64,000 nt of DNA from Pararge aegeria (GCF_905163445.1 NC_053187.1:6820001-6884000), one strand, 5' to 3'. Numbered from the stretch's first letter, positions 10,681 through 24,472 are shown. Program-made: numbers and translations. Notes: generated by a model from the letters alone, not told the origin.

Positions 10681-12539
10681 AATTTTACCATTTATTATAA
10701 GAATGTAACGGCATACTGCTAATATTATGCTAACGTTATTTATTGATAATGCTTTGTTTGATTTTAATAATGGTAACTCATAACTTAGTTATAAGTTGTT
10801 ATTTATTTGTTAGCTTTTCCAGGAAAACAAACAGTAGTTTTTTACCAATAAAGTTTCTTAAAAAGTTATTGCACTTAGTCAGATCAATCTTTTTTAAAAA
10901 GATTTTTAAACTGTATTGAATGATTTAAGATTTTACTAATTTGTAAGCTCGCTGATTGTATTGGAAGATTAATTGGCTATAACTCTGTTTATTTCGGAGT
11001 GCATTATGAACATTAATGTTTTTAACGATGTATCAATGTCCTTCTGAGAAAAAAATGCGCTTTTCGAAAGGCGTCTCAGCATCGTCGCTATGTCTGTCAT
11101 GATATTTAAATAACACAAGTTAACATTGGTCCAGAATAAGAAAGATACCCTTGACTTTTAAAAGTAACGCTTCCGACGCGACAATAACGGTGAGCGCAGA
11201 CATGCGGCAAGACAAAGACGGATTTGTGGTACGACAGTTTGTGGGATCTTGCGGTTTAAGTAATTTATTGTTTTCATAAGAACAGTATTCAGACCTTAAA
11301 ATAATCATGTATAGTATTACCTATCTAATTTTATAAAATAAAATTTTTAATTGCATTTATAAATTGTGTATAAATTATATCATTTATTGCCTACTCGGCT
11401 AAGTCTCTCCATAATGGTGTACTTATTTTATAAAATCAATATAAGCAACAATTGTTTTTTTTGTTTCAACTAACTCTATGCTAAAAACCAAGTTGGTTGG
11501 CTGCTTAGTTAGGGCGTAAAAGAAGGATAAATAAACAAACACACCTTTGTATTTGTAATAGCAGTAAGAATACCCATAAAATTTACACGTATTTTTTGCC
11601 GATAATTTAATTTACACTGCACATTTGTTGTTATCTGTGAAAGAGTTGGTTAGTCCAAAGAGTGTCTTACTTGAATCATCACATCAGGACTACTTACAGT
11701 AAGACAAGTAATATAATATTTAAATACCTATATTAAGAGATTGGTTGGGTGAACTCCCTGAAACACAGATAATACATCACTAACAACAACTGTTTTCTGT
11801 CCAGATGCAGCTCTAGTACTGTTCTAAGCTACTTGATTACATGCTCTGGAACGCTCAAACACTTGTGATTTTGAAAATTGAAAAACATTTACATTGATTT
11901 CGTATGCCGTGGTCTGTTAAGATATTACTAATAGTACAAGAAATACACCCACCACGTGCAACATGCGCTAAGCGGTATACGACGTTTTGTTTGGAATAAG
12001 GTTTCTTTTTATTTACTTACTTCAATGTTAAACAAAAAATTATGGCAAGTTATAAAATTGAATAAAATCCATTAAAATTATTTTGCTGAATATTAAGTGT
12101 GTGTCTTTTGTTTGCGCAAGAGCTACCGTGACGTAGGCCGGTCCGATAGTAAATAAAACCTCGAAGTCGTCTCCATAACTCAAAGCGAGAGCCCTCCATA
12201 CAGCCTTACTTTAATTGGATATATTACGCATATTATGTCGTTTAGTGAAACATGTATGGAATGGAACTCGATTAGCGCATAACGACACCAGTTATCACCA
12301 CACGCATTTGTCATTACAAAGTTGCTTACTAATTAAGTAAATAATGTAAATGCATAAAGGGAGTGGTTTGTATGTTTTCCATAATAATCTATACGTTAGC
12401 CTGTACCATTTTGAGTTTAACTGTGCCTTAGTCCATATAGAGAAGTTGTTAAAAGCTTTATAGGTCAGTTTACTATGCATCCAGAGGCGTATCGTAAGTT
12501 TTCGCCGCTCGATGCCAAGTCGATTTGCTAACCAGAATT
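10681..12539. other. AT-rich DNA with one family-E remnant
   Basis: A family-E copy lies at about 11462-11580 ('ctctatgctaaaaaccaagt', 'ggctgcttagttagggcgta'). The rest shows nothing recognisable. Confidence 0.5.
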
Positions 12540-12705
12540 CAGGGCGTGCAATTAACACGTCCTACAAACTTTCGCCCTATGTCCAAAAACCTGAGGCGTA
12601 GATGTTAAGTCTCATGCACCTGTAATCAAGCCCTTCAGGCCGGAACGCAGCAATGCTGCTTAGCGACAGAAAAAAGCAAGGCGGTAGTACTTCCCCCAAA
12701 CGAGT
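12540..12705 (-). repeat. Family-C repeat copy
   Basis: Shared with 31540-31760: 'gccctatgtccaaaaacctg', 'aggcgtaga', 'aggccggaacgcagcaatgc' and 'tgcttagcgacagaaaaaag'. The orientation is opposite to the copies at 24914 and 33865. Non-coding. Confidence 0.55.
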
Positions 12706-15177
12706 TTTTCGAAATAAAACTATAGTATTAATACTCGTTGGATTAGATTTTTGAAATATATCCTACGCCCAACCAAAGAGTATACAAACACTATACGTGA
12801 AAGGGATTTTATTAGGTTTTAATTTTATCGTCAGATGTAGGGAATACGGAAGTCTAAACATAATCGAGTTTTGAGTAGGAAACGCGTTTTGCAGGATTGA
12901 AACATTTAAATTGAAAAACATTGAAAAAAATATATCAACCGGTAGTAATGGACTGAGTAGGAAGGTACATAACTAAGATAAGAAAACGGTTGGGCTTCGA
13001 GTACTTCAAAATTAGCAAAATAAACAACCTAACATGCAATAAGCAAATGATGGTTTGGTATTATTATACGGATCTCATAATTCGTATTGTTTTATACGCA
13101 TTTTACACAAGGATGCTCTCGTAAAGGATGCTGAATAGGATGTCCAGGTGAATCAAACTGCTCTTTGCCATTAAAATTAAGTAGATCTGATTTTAATTTA
13201 TTCATTAATAGTGATAGTAAGTCCGGGTCATGGATTAATATTTATTTAGGGTTCATGCATCAGTTTGTCAAAACATCCTTGCTTATTTTACTTTCGTACC
13301 TTTTTTATTGCAATAAGTTTATTATGAAGTAGTAAAATAAATACGTTAAATTTTATTATGGTGTCGTTTTTTATGGTAAAAAAAATATACAAAGGAATTT
13401 AAATTGAGACTTATATTAATACTTATTGTATTACATTTTTTTAAATGGCTGCTTAAAATCAGCCTCGCCCTTTTGTTAGTATCAGCTGGCCTCAGAGGTG
13501 TGCTGAAAATTATGTGAAATTACGAGTACTTTATATTTCGTCATTTGTTTATGGTAGGTTCGAAAAATAAAAATAAATTATTAATAGTCTAAAAGGATTT
13601 TGTATGAATAATATTTCCTTTTCCACAAAGGCTTCCTTTCGCATACAAAAGTGTGATTTTCAGCTTACATCCATGATGCTGTTTCGGTTTGGTAGGCTTT
13701 TAACGAATCATATGACACGCTCTCTGTCACAAAACGCCAATTTTCTTACTCGAGTTAAGCAATAATATGTACTAAAGGTTTTCAGAAATTGTTCAAACAG
13801 CGCAATAGTTTGAAACTAATTCACATAGATGGACATAGCTTGCATCCTGGAGATAGACATTGCATAATTTGAAGCCTGGGTAATGCAACGGTTCCTAAGC
13901 GATTCTTTAAAATACCCAAACAAACACGGACGAAGTCAAGGCAAAGGCTTGTAACCAATATAATTCAAAAAGTTCAGATTGAAGAGTGCAATTAGTAGAC
14001 CATCCATATCAACCGAAAACATTAGGAAAAGCAAAGCTCGAATATATTCAATCTTCGATCTAAAGCTTATGGATACATTTGTATGTTACAATACATTTAA
14101 AAGTGAATTCAAATTATGTTAAGCTTTAAAAAAAAAAAAAAACAGTCTATTATTCCGTGATTGTTTTGAATAAGGTGCAAAATTAATATTGCTTTACCTT
14201 CGTATTCATCTAAAGCTCATTACTGTCTCACTCCTGGGCAAAGCTATTCAACCGTCAATGTCCAATATTTTTTTTTGGATAATCACATTACAAATTCTTG
14301 GGCCATCCGGGAATCGGACCTCGTGAATTATAGTTTAACAGGCGTACCAATAGATTAAAGAGGTAGCAACATACGTAAAGTACCGAGTGTAATCACTGTT
14401 TAAACACTGTTTCTAATGATAAAGAATCACAGTATAAGATGACAACATTGCAATTCTGAACATAATAAACAATTATATTTACCAATCGTTATAGTGGTTG
14501 TTGATATCAGGGCATATAAACTGTAGGTCGCTATTTATGGATCAAATTTGCTATAAGTAATTACTTTATATATTTTTAAATGTAACAAAAACACACTGAA
14601 TCTAAAAACATATTATAATTACATTTTTAGTCTAGAAAGCTGGTGAAATTTTCATACTTCTATAAGGATAGGTTCGCGGGAGAAGTCGCTTAAAACCGCT
14701 TATACATTTATAAGTATAAAACTAAAGCTATCAGTATTCCAAACCCTAAAATTTTCCAGAAAACCAACAGTCGAATTAACTCCGCTTAGAAGTCATTTAG
14801 TTTATTAAATGTATTACTACTTATACTAATGCATTTCGGGTAATAATTCAGTTCAAAATAAAATAAATGTGTGTTTTAACAACAACTTTCTTGAATTTCG
14901 TTTATATATATATATCTTATGAAACAAGAAATGGATGCAAAATTGGATAAAAACAAATAAATCAACATTTTATATATATCTACAATTACATGTCGATGAA
15001 ATGTATAGCAAATATTAAAATATTCTTATCATTTTTATGCCCCTCAACTAAATTATAAAAAACCTAATAAAAACTCTTAAAAATGCTTTAAGATCAAAAA
15101 CATAAAGGTACATGTGTAAATTTATTATATACCTTTGCCAAAGAATAAGTTTGGCCAATCAAAGGAGCAAGAGTCTT
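12706..15177. other. AT-rich DNA, nothing recognised
   Basis: It contains an uninterrupted run of about 15 A at 14127-14142 that could mark a retrocopy end, but the sequence upstream is unrecognised and no flanking duplication is evident. Confidence 0.5.
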
Positions 15178-15221
15178 ACGTTCTATGGCTCGTTGCGTAC
15201 TAAGAGCCAGCCATAGAACGT
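15178..15221. repeat. Short hairpin, 13-bp perfect arms
   Basis: The arm 15178-15190 (acgttctatggct) is exactly complementary to 15209-15221, with an 18-nt spacer. The symmetry is small, and the flanks give no further context. Confidence 0.8.
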
Positions 15222-15377
15222 GTGATAATGATGAAGGAAGACGTTTTAGATTTGATTGTTTTTGATGTGTTTATTTTGCTCTGTTTTACTTATGTTTATT
15301 TCGTTTATAAAACGTCATTGTAATTTAACTATTACTTTTTTAACTTCATGCTTTTTACATTCATCTTCGATAAGTAA

Positions 15378-15495
15378 TGAGACTCCGGTGTCGGAGCTAA
15401 ACATGCGTAGAGTACATTGCTGAAGATCTAATAAATGACATCGTACAGATTGTCTTGCTTTTCGCTTTACATAGTAGTAAATAACGCATAACAAT
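15378..15495 (+). mobile_element. Family-H fold-back element, partial
   Basis: It shares with 21505-21680 the series 'actccggtgtcggagctaaa', 'catgcgtagagtacattgc', 'cagattgtcttgcttttcgc'. Only one arm is present here. The minus-strand ORF over it is spurious. Confidence 0.55.
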
Positions 15496-16460
15496 CTCAT
15501 TTTCCTCACTGTCGTAGGTATCTAACAACAAATGCAGAACCTCTGCTTAGAGGTCATGAAATAAAGCATACTCGTGATCGTGTGTCGTCCGGCCCTGAGG
15601 CTTGACAGGCAGACGATTCATTGTAAAGCTAATTGCAGATTGCAGAAAGATACTCAAAGCATAAGGAATATTAAGAGTCGCATTTTTAATCACCTGAATT
15701 ACTGGCGTCTTCTATAGGTTACTATCTCGGTGGAATTTGTCAGCGAGTTTATAAAATTTATTTTGATATCATTATGAAACCAAGTTAGCTATATATTCGT
15801 ATGGTTACAAATCATTTTTACGAGGACAAATAAATAATTTATCTTTAGTTATAATTTATATTGATACTGCCTAACGTTGAAACGAAATATAAATGGCGAT
15901 AAAAGCAGATCCTAATTTGATTTCCGCTGGACGGATTTTATTTTATCTATGAAATAAATAAATTGGTGACAGATAAAACATAGGTTTATCTGGATGACTA
16001 AGTAAACGTTGGCTCTCTTATATAAATGAGCTCAAGTATTATGTTTTGTATCTGAGCGAATGGAGTATTTTACAATTTATTTGATAATCTTGGGCCTTCT
16101 TTTTGACGTCGAAGTTACAACTATGCTTGAAATGCATTTCGTATCGTTAAACCTACCTGTTTAAATAACATTGACGTTGCGAGTCAAAGAGGTCAATAAT
16201 TTTCTAGTAGTTAATATATTGTAACCGCTCTGCTAATGCGGTTGTTGTGATAATCAGTGATCGACTTTATAAGAGTGGCAGCCTGCATAAACTGATGTTC
16301 CTTATAAATCAATACTTATATACATTTGAACATTTTCTTTTTATGTACCATTCGTTTGATCAAGAAGTTATATCTTGATTGATTTAATTCTTAATTTATT
16401 AATTGAAATGAATATATAGATTTGTTATAAAAGCAGAAGATATTAGATAATTATAAGGTA
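15496..16460. other. AT-rich DNA, nothing recognised
   Basis: No gene or recognised repeat. Confidence 0.6.
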
Positions 16461-16545
16461 TAGAGCAACGGCTGAGTTTCTTCCTGGCTTCTTATGCCTT
16501 CCAAACCGGTGGTAAAGTCACTACAAACAGACTTAGTGTTTTAGA
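16461..16545 (+). repeat. Family-F repeat fragment
   Basis: 'aaaccggtggtaaagtcact' plus 'acaaacagactta' matches copies at 56155-56272 and 60326-60452, whose 3' ends read 'aaataaatgaattttg'. This copy lacks the 3' end. Confidence 0.6.
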
Positions 16546-19500
16546 AGAGTAAGAAATTATACAAATCTATATCAAACTAAAACAAATATTTTTTTAAATA
16601 ATAATTAAATTAGCCTAAATTACTTCTTAACCTTAAACGAAGATCCATATAACGAACACAATATCATGTTAACAAGTATGGTGGCTTGACGATAATATCC
16701 GAACTACGCCGGACTAAACCGAACGACTCAAATGGGGAGGGCATAACGATTTAACCTTACGTGATGAATTCTAGTTCAACTTCTACTGCATGTTGCGTTA
16801 AGGAACATCGTTTCAAAACTTAGGAATCTAAAAAAACATGCGGGCAGTCTGTTTGGACTGCCTATAGAAGTGAAAACTAAATTTGTAACATATCATTTAC
16901 AAATTACACAGTATACCTACATATACATGGGAAGCGTACGGTGCCGATGACGTAATTTTCAAACTTTTTGTTCACTCAAAAAGTACACATATAAACACAG
17001 TAAACATGGAAAACGATCGGTGAAGATGACGCGAGTTCCATGATATTTGTTTACCTAAAGTGTAAAGTGCTTAACGCACCTAAAGAAGTTTTACTTCAAA
17101 CACTAAAAGCACAACAACTCTTCGACGTAAAGACTTTATTCGTGTTGCTTCCGACCATGAGCTCGATCGTCAGTCGAATTTATTAGAGCAATATCATCAT
17201 AATTATTATCTAAGAATGTGGAGCTTCACAGTTATCTGATAAGTAATTATAGACTAGCACTAAAATAAATGTAAAGGCTTTACAATCTATTGTTTCCATA
17301 AATGTTATATTTAATAACCCATTTTTGTTTCACTTTTGTATAGGAAGTTTATTATTTAGTTATTCATTTATAATCACAGGGTTTATGCGCTATGCCGTAG
17401 CTAAAGTTCAACAAAAAATAAGTAAGTTTTTTTTTTTTTTATCTATTGATACAATGTAATTAAATCTCAAACTACAGCAATTGGAGACAATCACTCAGCA
17501 TTGAAATATCCAATTATTTGATTCTAGCTGTCACGGTGGATAAAAAAAATAGGAAAAACTTTACCTCCTTCAAAAACTTAATATTATTTCTAAATTTTTA
17601 GGCTGAGGGTATCTGTAGCTGGCTTTAACATTTCCCTTGTATAAATACCTATGGAAGATCGTAAATAAACAGGACGGATTAATTGTAAGAAAACATTACC
17701 ACTTCAATTATTATTTTGTGCGAGTAAAAAAATTTAACCTCTAAAATAAATTATCCTCTTGATCTCATAACTTGTTAGTAGAGACAAAAAGTGGATTCGA
17801 TGACATTTCGAAGTAAACGTTGAGTGGGTGACTGAACTTTATTGAGTTACCTTCAGAATGACTCCACTGTCACATCTATGAGATCTGAGCTTAAAATGAT
17901 TGAAGATACTATACATGCCTGTTTTTAAGCGACTATTTCAACAATGTTCAATGGCGAAGGACATGAGGCTTTTTTGTATGGAGCTTGGGGCTTAAAATTT
18001 TTGTACATTGACCAAATGAACATAAGGTTTTTGCTTATTTTTAGTACTTTTAGGAATATTAATTTTTTTAAATTCCGTACTGTCGAAGACTGAGCGAAGT
18101 AAATTGACTTTAAAAAGTATTTAATTGATTAATATGCACTGGAATCTTGGCATGTAGATATTTATTAACTTCGGTAATTATTCTAATATTATGTGTGTTT
18201 CCCTAATGAGTGGAAATAGAGAGGTAGGGAAATTGGTGAGGCTTATGATTAGAAGTGACTTGCGCGAAAACTACTGACAATAGATAATTGACAATACAGA
18301 CTTATATTAAGATTGACTTGAGACTTGAATAAAGATTGTAGGTAACTGCAAAATAGGTACCCTATTTTTAGGTTTAGATGATAAAAATAAACTTTTTTTT
18401 ATTGTAAATCCTATAGAAGCTTTAGGAGTATGCTATAGGAGACTGTTGCCTGCGACTTTTTCTGCGTTTGTTTCAGAAAACATTATCCCTCGCCCATCTC
18501 TTGGATGTAGCCATATAAATAAACATGCATAGTTTCGGATTTATGCATTTATAATATTAGTGTGGAAGTATGGATGTACAGCATTTCTCAAGACTAAACT
18601 GTCAATTTTTTTTGGAATTATGCACCATGGTCTGGCAACTTACCCGCGTATAATTATTGCCAGAAGTGGGATCTATTTTTGTGAGTACCTTACTAAAGAG
18701 GCTTTTGTTGCCCTTTAAGCTGCATAGTTTTCCGTTAATCATACAAATAGGTAGTTAAAGTAAAGTCACCATCACCTGAAAATTATTATTTTGGAAGATC
18801 TATTTAACTGTTGTTTTATATTTTTTATTATTATGTTTATTAAGTGGTCTAGTTTACCGAATAAATAATTATGTAACGTTTGATTTGAATATGGAACCCT
18901 AGGTAAGTGGGCCCGAGTCGCACTTGACAGATTTTTTACTCGTAAATCAACATTGTGTTAAGTTGCGAAGCCTCTGGTGTGCGAAGTCCCTCTCGCACGT
19001 GTTTGTTGTTTATTTTTTGCACAACTATGCAAAGCTTGGGCGTGGAGCTAAAACGCGCAAACATATTTCAGTGACATAATGGTATCATTAATATTTTGAA
19101 CGCGATATATTTTAAGGTCTAACACATTAAATTGATATCACGAAGCTTTTATCAAAATAATGTTGCGATGAAGTACGCCCTGCGATTGCATACGCAAAAC
19201 AAAAGGTTGTTTAAAGGTAAATACTTTAAGCACTGGTATAAATTATTTCTGCAAGTGTCTACTTTAGTTTAGGCAGTGAAATAGGTACTCATTTTTTTCG
19301 AGGCATAAATAGCAGTGAGACTATTTTTGATGAAATAATTTTACATTACAATTCTTAATTAGTGATATAGAGTAAATAAGAGCTCTGATGATGATACTGT
19401 GACAATAATGTTCTGTCTTCTCAGTTCTTTTTATATTTTATTTAGGCCCGCGCTTGACTTTAATCACTCAGATGGAATGAGTATATGTGACCAGTATATG

Positions 19501-21034
19501 TCGCGTATTACCTATCGCTTATTCACTCTAGTTTTATTAGTGATCGATGCCTGATACGGACACATTATTTCAAAGCCTGAACTATAGTTAGGTACATAGA
19601 CCTAGGGTCTGTGAATACAATTAGACAACTTTTTTATAAACGAGACTAACCTACTAGCTCTTTCGTATCCATTTGTTTTGGTTTTCAAAATCCCGTGGGA
19701 GCATTTTGTTTCCAAAATGGACGCCATAAAATCAAGGATTCCAAGCTAAATATCTTCCACACTTTCTTGAATGCCGCCAACCGTACTAAAAAGTAACGAT
19801 GAGATAACTTTTTATTGTAAGACAGAAGAAAAAATGCGCTGTAGCATATATTATAAGTTGGCGATGAAGTAGAATATTTACATATCTCCTCAGTTACGGC
19901 GGTCGGCGCTCGGCCTTCAATGAGACTTTTTGTACCACGGACATCACACTACTTGTTCTGAAAGAGCTCTTAAAATGTTGCGCATAATTACGATAAGCAA
20001 ATACAGACATGTTACAAAAAAGTTTATCGTCAGTGTTATAATATTACCTTATTAGGTAACGTGCTGATGGTATTGACCTTGATGTGACGTAATTAGCTAA
20101 GGGCCAGAAGCTTTTAATTATATTTGACCACTAACGATTGTCGCGATACGCGTATAATTTCTTATATGACAGCATTGCTATGTAAATTAACATCTTCTAC
20201 CCTCTATATCTTCATATAAAAATAAAATAGGGTACATATGAACAAACTTTAAAAAAATATACCTAAGTTTAATGAAATCTATTGATTCTAGGTTACTAGA
20301 AATGGTAGGTGACCTGCCTTGGCACTGATAGGAATTGATAAATCAATAGTTAAATATTCAATTTGCTGATCTATGAATTTTATCATGTTAAATTTGTTAT
20401 TGACTCTATTAACTTTTTGCATAAGCTAATGATAACATATGTACAAATATACGCAGTAGCGAAAATGTCTGAATTACAAATATATTAACAATGTAGTATT
20501 CAATGCTCTTTAAATTAAAATCATCTTTTTCCTATTGGGCTTTCAGTTGCACTTTTGAATCTTTCATAAACAAAATTCAAAATTCAAAATTCATAATACG
20601 TACCCGTATGACATTAAAATACATATCGCCTCGGATAGGTTGATGGTTTTTTATTCTTTGTTGCTTCAACATTGTATTTTTTGCATTACAACCTTGATTT
20701 TTAAATACCACAGTAACGCGGGTCGTACCTAATTAAATAGCATTCATAACAAAAACTATTGTTTTATACTGTCTTGATTCTTATTATTACAGTATCTATT
20801 TTAATTATAGAAGGAAACTAATTTAGGAAGATTCATAATGCTTTAATTTACATATTACGCTCAGTTATGTAAACATGTTTAATTACGTTTTGGAAAATAA
20901 ACCGAGAATAACTTTGATAGTAGGTTAATAAAATGAGCGTACCTTTACAATAAATACTGCTTTCAAAATTGTTCCGTAGGTCTATACCCAATAATAATTC
21001 ATAAACCGGCAAGTTTGAGTCATAAGTGCAGACG
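16546..21034. other. AT-rich DNA with scattered degenerate repeat pieces
   Basis: Recognisable pieces are a family-E copy at about 18400-18565 (ending 'gcatttataatattagtgtg') and a family-G end at about 18890-18945 ('gaaccctaggtaagtgggcc', 'cgagtcgcacttgac'). Two loosely similar blocks at 16925-16983 and 16992-17060 ('catgggaagcgtacggtgcc' and 'catggaaaacgatcggtgaa') may be a decayed tandem duplication. No gene. Confidence 0.45.
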
Positions 21035-21685
21035 ACGCGACGTTTCAAATATTTGATAGAAGCAAGCGTTACTTTGCGGAATTCCATTACATATTATGAA
21101 AATTAAGTTTAATTTGCTATTTTCCACGAATCTGTATGGTGTAATTTATAATTTCTTCAATTCTTATACTCCACAATTAACAGACCTTCGGCAATGTTTC
21201 ATGTACGTACGTTTCGCTCCGAAACCAGAGCATCACCAGAGCACCAGTTGTCTTAACAATTTTTCATTGTAAAGTCAAGATCGCTTGCTCGGCTAGAATG
21301 GGCAGGAGACAATTATATCTCCGGGGGAAGGATAAAAATGTACTCTCCCACAGCTTTATCAACTTTCAGAGCACTGGCGCACAAGTGGAAATAATATCCA
21401 AATGATATAATATGTGTAACGCGGGTAAACTTGGTAGCAGTTGGACACGTGTATTATATCCCTTGTAGGGGTTATAATTTTTATCTCCTGCCCGTGCTAG
21501 CCCTGCTGAGGGTACTCCGGTTTCGGAGCGAAACGTGCGTAAAGGGTACATTTCCGAAGGTCCATTAGGTGTGAAGTATAGGGATTGTAGAAAAAAAAAT
21601 TACACCATACAGATTCTCTTGCTTTTCGCGGAGTATAGCAAATTAAGCTTAATTTTCATAACAGATGACGTTTCATTTATTGTTT
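21035..21685. mobile_element. Family-H fold-back element with inverted arms of about 160 bp
   Basis: The left arm (about 21085-21240) is the inverted counterpart of the right arm (about 21505-21675). 'aattaagtttaatttgctat', 'tctgtatggtgtaattt', 'gaccttcggcaatgt' and 'tttcgctccgaaaccagagc' on the left reappear reversed on the right as 'ggtttcggagcgaaacgtgc', 'catttccgaaggtcc', 'attacaccatacagattctc' and 'gcaaattaagcttaattttc'. An inner pair also matches ('gggcaggagacaattatatc' with 'ttatctcctgccc'). There is no coding capacity, so this is a non-autonomous element. Related single-arm or shortened copies occur at 15378, 23300 and 38163. Confidence 0.7.
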
Positions 21686-22500
21686 GGCTTTATAGTAATG
21701 CCCTTCTGGCACCGAGTTAAAGGGCTAAAATACTATCACTTTTTTAGAGCGAATAGCTGTGTAACTCTCAATGATATTGATGAAATTTTTCTATGCATCA
21801 GGTGACTCGACGACTCCTTCAGTAAAACAAGCTATTAGATGCACCTACACAAATTTTGGGAAGGTAATTTAATTTTCTTAAATAAATAAATTATTTAATG
21901 TACTTAAAATTCTTTGACCATAACGACAACGATATGTTAATTCCATACATTTTCTCACTTTTCTTTTCACTGCAGTAACGATACGTCTAGCACTCTGTTT
22001 CGTTAATTTATTGTTTGATCGTTTTATCAATTATCTTCATTATAAATAAATGATATTAGTCGACCATGCGGAACAATCACTACAACTGGAGTTATTCAAG
22101 TGAAGAGTTCAATAACACTACATAAAGCGAAAAAACCGAATATGTAATCTATCTACCGTAATTTTAATTCATTGTGTAGCGAGATTAAAAAGGAGTACCT
22201 CTTTTTTGAGAGCCTCTTTTTAGCAGTACAAAGGCGTTCGCTCTTTTATCGACAACACCGTTTGAACGATGTTAATAATAGTTAGTGAAAAGCCTAAAAA
22301 TCGAAAAACTGTTTAATCACAATAATGCCCAAACACAACGACACAGACACGACATTCCACACAAACACAACCCTACACAGCTTAATAATCAACTTAATTA
22401 TTAAGTAATTAAATAATTAATTTCATTTTCGTGTTTAATGGCACTTGGCTTAGGTCCGTGCCCTATCCATCTGGATATTATCTGTTATCGGACAAAGCAT
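21686..22500. other. AT-rich DNA, nothing recognised
   Basis: No supportable feature. Confidence 0.6.
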
Positions 22501-22755
22501 ATGGTCAGCCGCTTGGCGCAGTGGGCAGCGACCCTGCTTTCTGAGTCTAAGGCCGTGGGTTCGATTCCAACAACTGGAAAATGTTTTTGTGATGAACATG
22601 AATGTTTTTCAGTGTCTGGGTGTTTATATCTATATTATAAGTATTTATGTATATTATTCATAAAATTATTCATCAGTTACCTTAGTACCCATAACACAAG
22701 CGACGCTTACTTTGGGGACTACATGGTGATGTGTGTATTGTCGTAGTATATTTAA
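22501..22755 (+). mobile_element. SINE-A copy 3
   Basis: It has the complete head (A box TTGGCGCAGTGG at about 22513, B box GGTTCGATTCC at about 22558), the body and 'gatgtgtgtattgtcgtagt'. It ends in a TTTAATTATAATTATAATT tail instead of the usual TTTATTTATTT. A 102-codon ORF crossing the head is not genuine. Confidence 0.85.
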
Positions 22756-22989
22756 TTATAATTATAATTATAATTTAATTAATGGATAACCACTCCTTTT
22801 TGTATGTCGGTTAATAATGACTTTTTTATTACAAAATTAATATTCATTTTTATTGTTACATACGAAGTACAAAAATTCAATAATATAGGATGCGTCGCCA
22901 CGGCTTGTGCCGCCACGCCAATAATCAGGTTTACCCTCCGCCTATAGATATTTCACATCAAAAAGAAACCATAAATGCCATGACCCAAA

Positions 22990-23062
22990 TCTGTTTCTAC
23001 GCGACATTCTACTGGAACGCTAAATCGCTTCGTTGTCGGTATGGTGGTTACTAGCCCCGGCC
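22990..23062 (+). repeat. Family-D repeat fragment
   Basis: 'ctgtttctacgcgacattct' then 'actggaacgctaaatcgctt' matches 55366-55405 ('cggtttttacgcaacatcgt', 'accggaacgctaaatcgctt'). Confidence 0.55.
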
Positions 23063-23299
23063 TAAGAGAATTCCATAAGATAAAACTATTAGTAATGGAT
23101 TGTATATTGATGAACGATTGCAGTTTTTTAAGGCTGATGTTTGCTTGCGGACCCTGACATTAAACTAATTAACATTTAATATCCTGCTCTATTAATTTGC
23201 CATTTGGACGTTAAGTGTGATTGAATAATAAACACGGCTACGTGCAAGTTGGATTTAAACACGAAGGGTCCCGTATCAAGGTGCAATATAAAAAAAACA

Positions 23300-23570
23300 G
23301 TTTTATTATGAAAGTTAAGCTTAATATGCTATACTCAACACACATTACACAGAAGAGGGTTGAGGGTATCCTCATCCCTTTTCTGTGTAATTTGTGTGGA
23401 GGGTACAATGCCGAAGACCTGTTTGGTGTGGATTGAAAAAATTAAAAATTAAAAATTACACCATACAGATTCTCCTGCTTTTTGCGGAGTATAACAAATT
23501 AAGCTTAATTTTCATAATATATCATGGATTTCGGCAAAGTAACGCCTGCTTCTATCCAATATTTAAACAC
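23300..23570. mobile_element. Family-H fold-back element, shortened copy
   Basis: The left arm 'gaaagttaagcttaatatgc' (about 23309) mirrors the right arm 'caaattaagcttaattttca' (about 23497). Inside lies a second inverted pair, 'cacacattacacagaa' versus 'ttctgtgtaatttgtgtg'. The right end continues 'gcaaagtaacgcctgcttct', matching inverted sequence at the left end of the 21.0 kb copy (about 21055). This helps define the true terminus of the family. Confidence 0.6.
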
Positions 23571-24257
23571 AGTTTTAACATGAGACCAAAAAAATAGTGT
23601 TTCCTTTAAGAGCATTCGATATAATACATCGGTTACTAGAATATATATATATAATATATATATGTTACTATATCAACACCTAGTATTCTATCTTTAGTAG
23701 CAGAATATTTTCGAAACTTACAATGTTGCAAATGCTTTATACGCAACATGCTTGGTACAAATTTTAAGTACTTATCCGCGTAGTTATCATAATATTCTAG
23801 TAAATTTGGAAAATATCGAAGGTGTGGTGGTATAATTGCTACATAAAAACTGATTATTCAATCTAATATCGATTTTTGAGATCAATAAGTAAGAGTGCAA
23901 GTCTTAAGAGTACCATTTTCATGTTTATCAAATCAAATTCTCGAAATATGTGTCAAGTAATCTACATTCGCCTTCGCTTAATTAAGTTCCACTGTATAAA
24001 GAATTTGAAGGTTTGTTAAGGTGTTGGAATCCTTATATACCTTTGGTACATTTATTCTAAAGGCTGTCCGATTTCGAATAGAATTCAGCAACCAATAAGC
24101 CATGCCCTGGATCAACATAAGATAAACATTTATCCCAGAAAAATAGTTTTATCTTGTGGAAGAAATAAAGCTTTATATGTACGAAGTCCCAAGCGGAAAT
24201 TATATTTTGATGAAATACGGAAATCTGATTTGTTTTTTATAGTATTTTGATTCGATC
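23571..24257. other. AT-rich DNA, nothing recognised
   Basis: Includes a TA-rich tract at 23640-23665. No gene. Confidence 0.6.
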
Positions 24258-24472
24258 CGCCTATCTGAGTCCAAGGCCCTGGGTTCGATTCCACAACTGA
24301 AAAATGTTTCTATGATGAACATGAATGTTTTTCAGTGTCTGAATGTTAATCTGTGTTTTATAAGTATGTATGTATATATTCATCAGTCATCTTAGTACTC
24401 ATAATACAAGCTACACTTAATTAATGGCCAGATGGTGATGTGTGTGTTGTCGTAGTAGATTTATTTATTTAT
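24258..24472 (+). mobile_element. SINE-A copy 4, 5' truncated
   Basis: It begins within the head at 'ctgagtccaaggccctggg'. The B box GGTTCGATTCC is intact (about 24282) but the A box is missing. The body and 'gatttatttatttat' tail are present. Loss of the A box should remove polymerase III promotion. Confidence 0.8.

Noticed and set aside
16925..17060. Tandem duplication of about 70 bp
   Set aside because: Only about half the positions agree outside a short shared core, so common ancestry cannot be claimed by eye.
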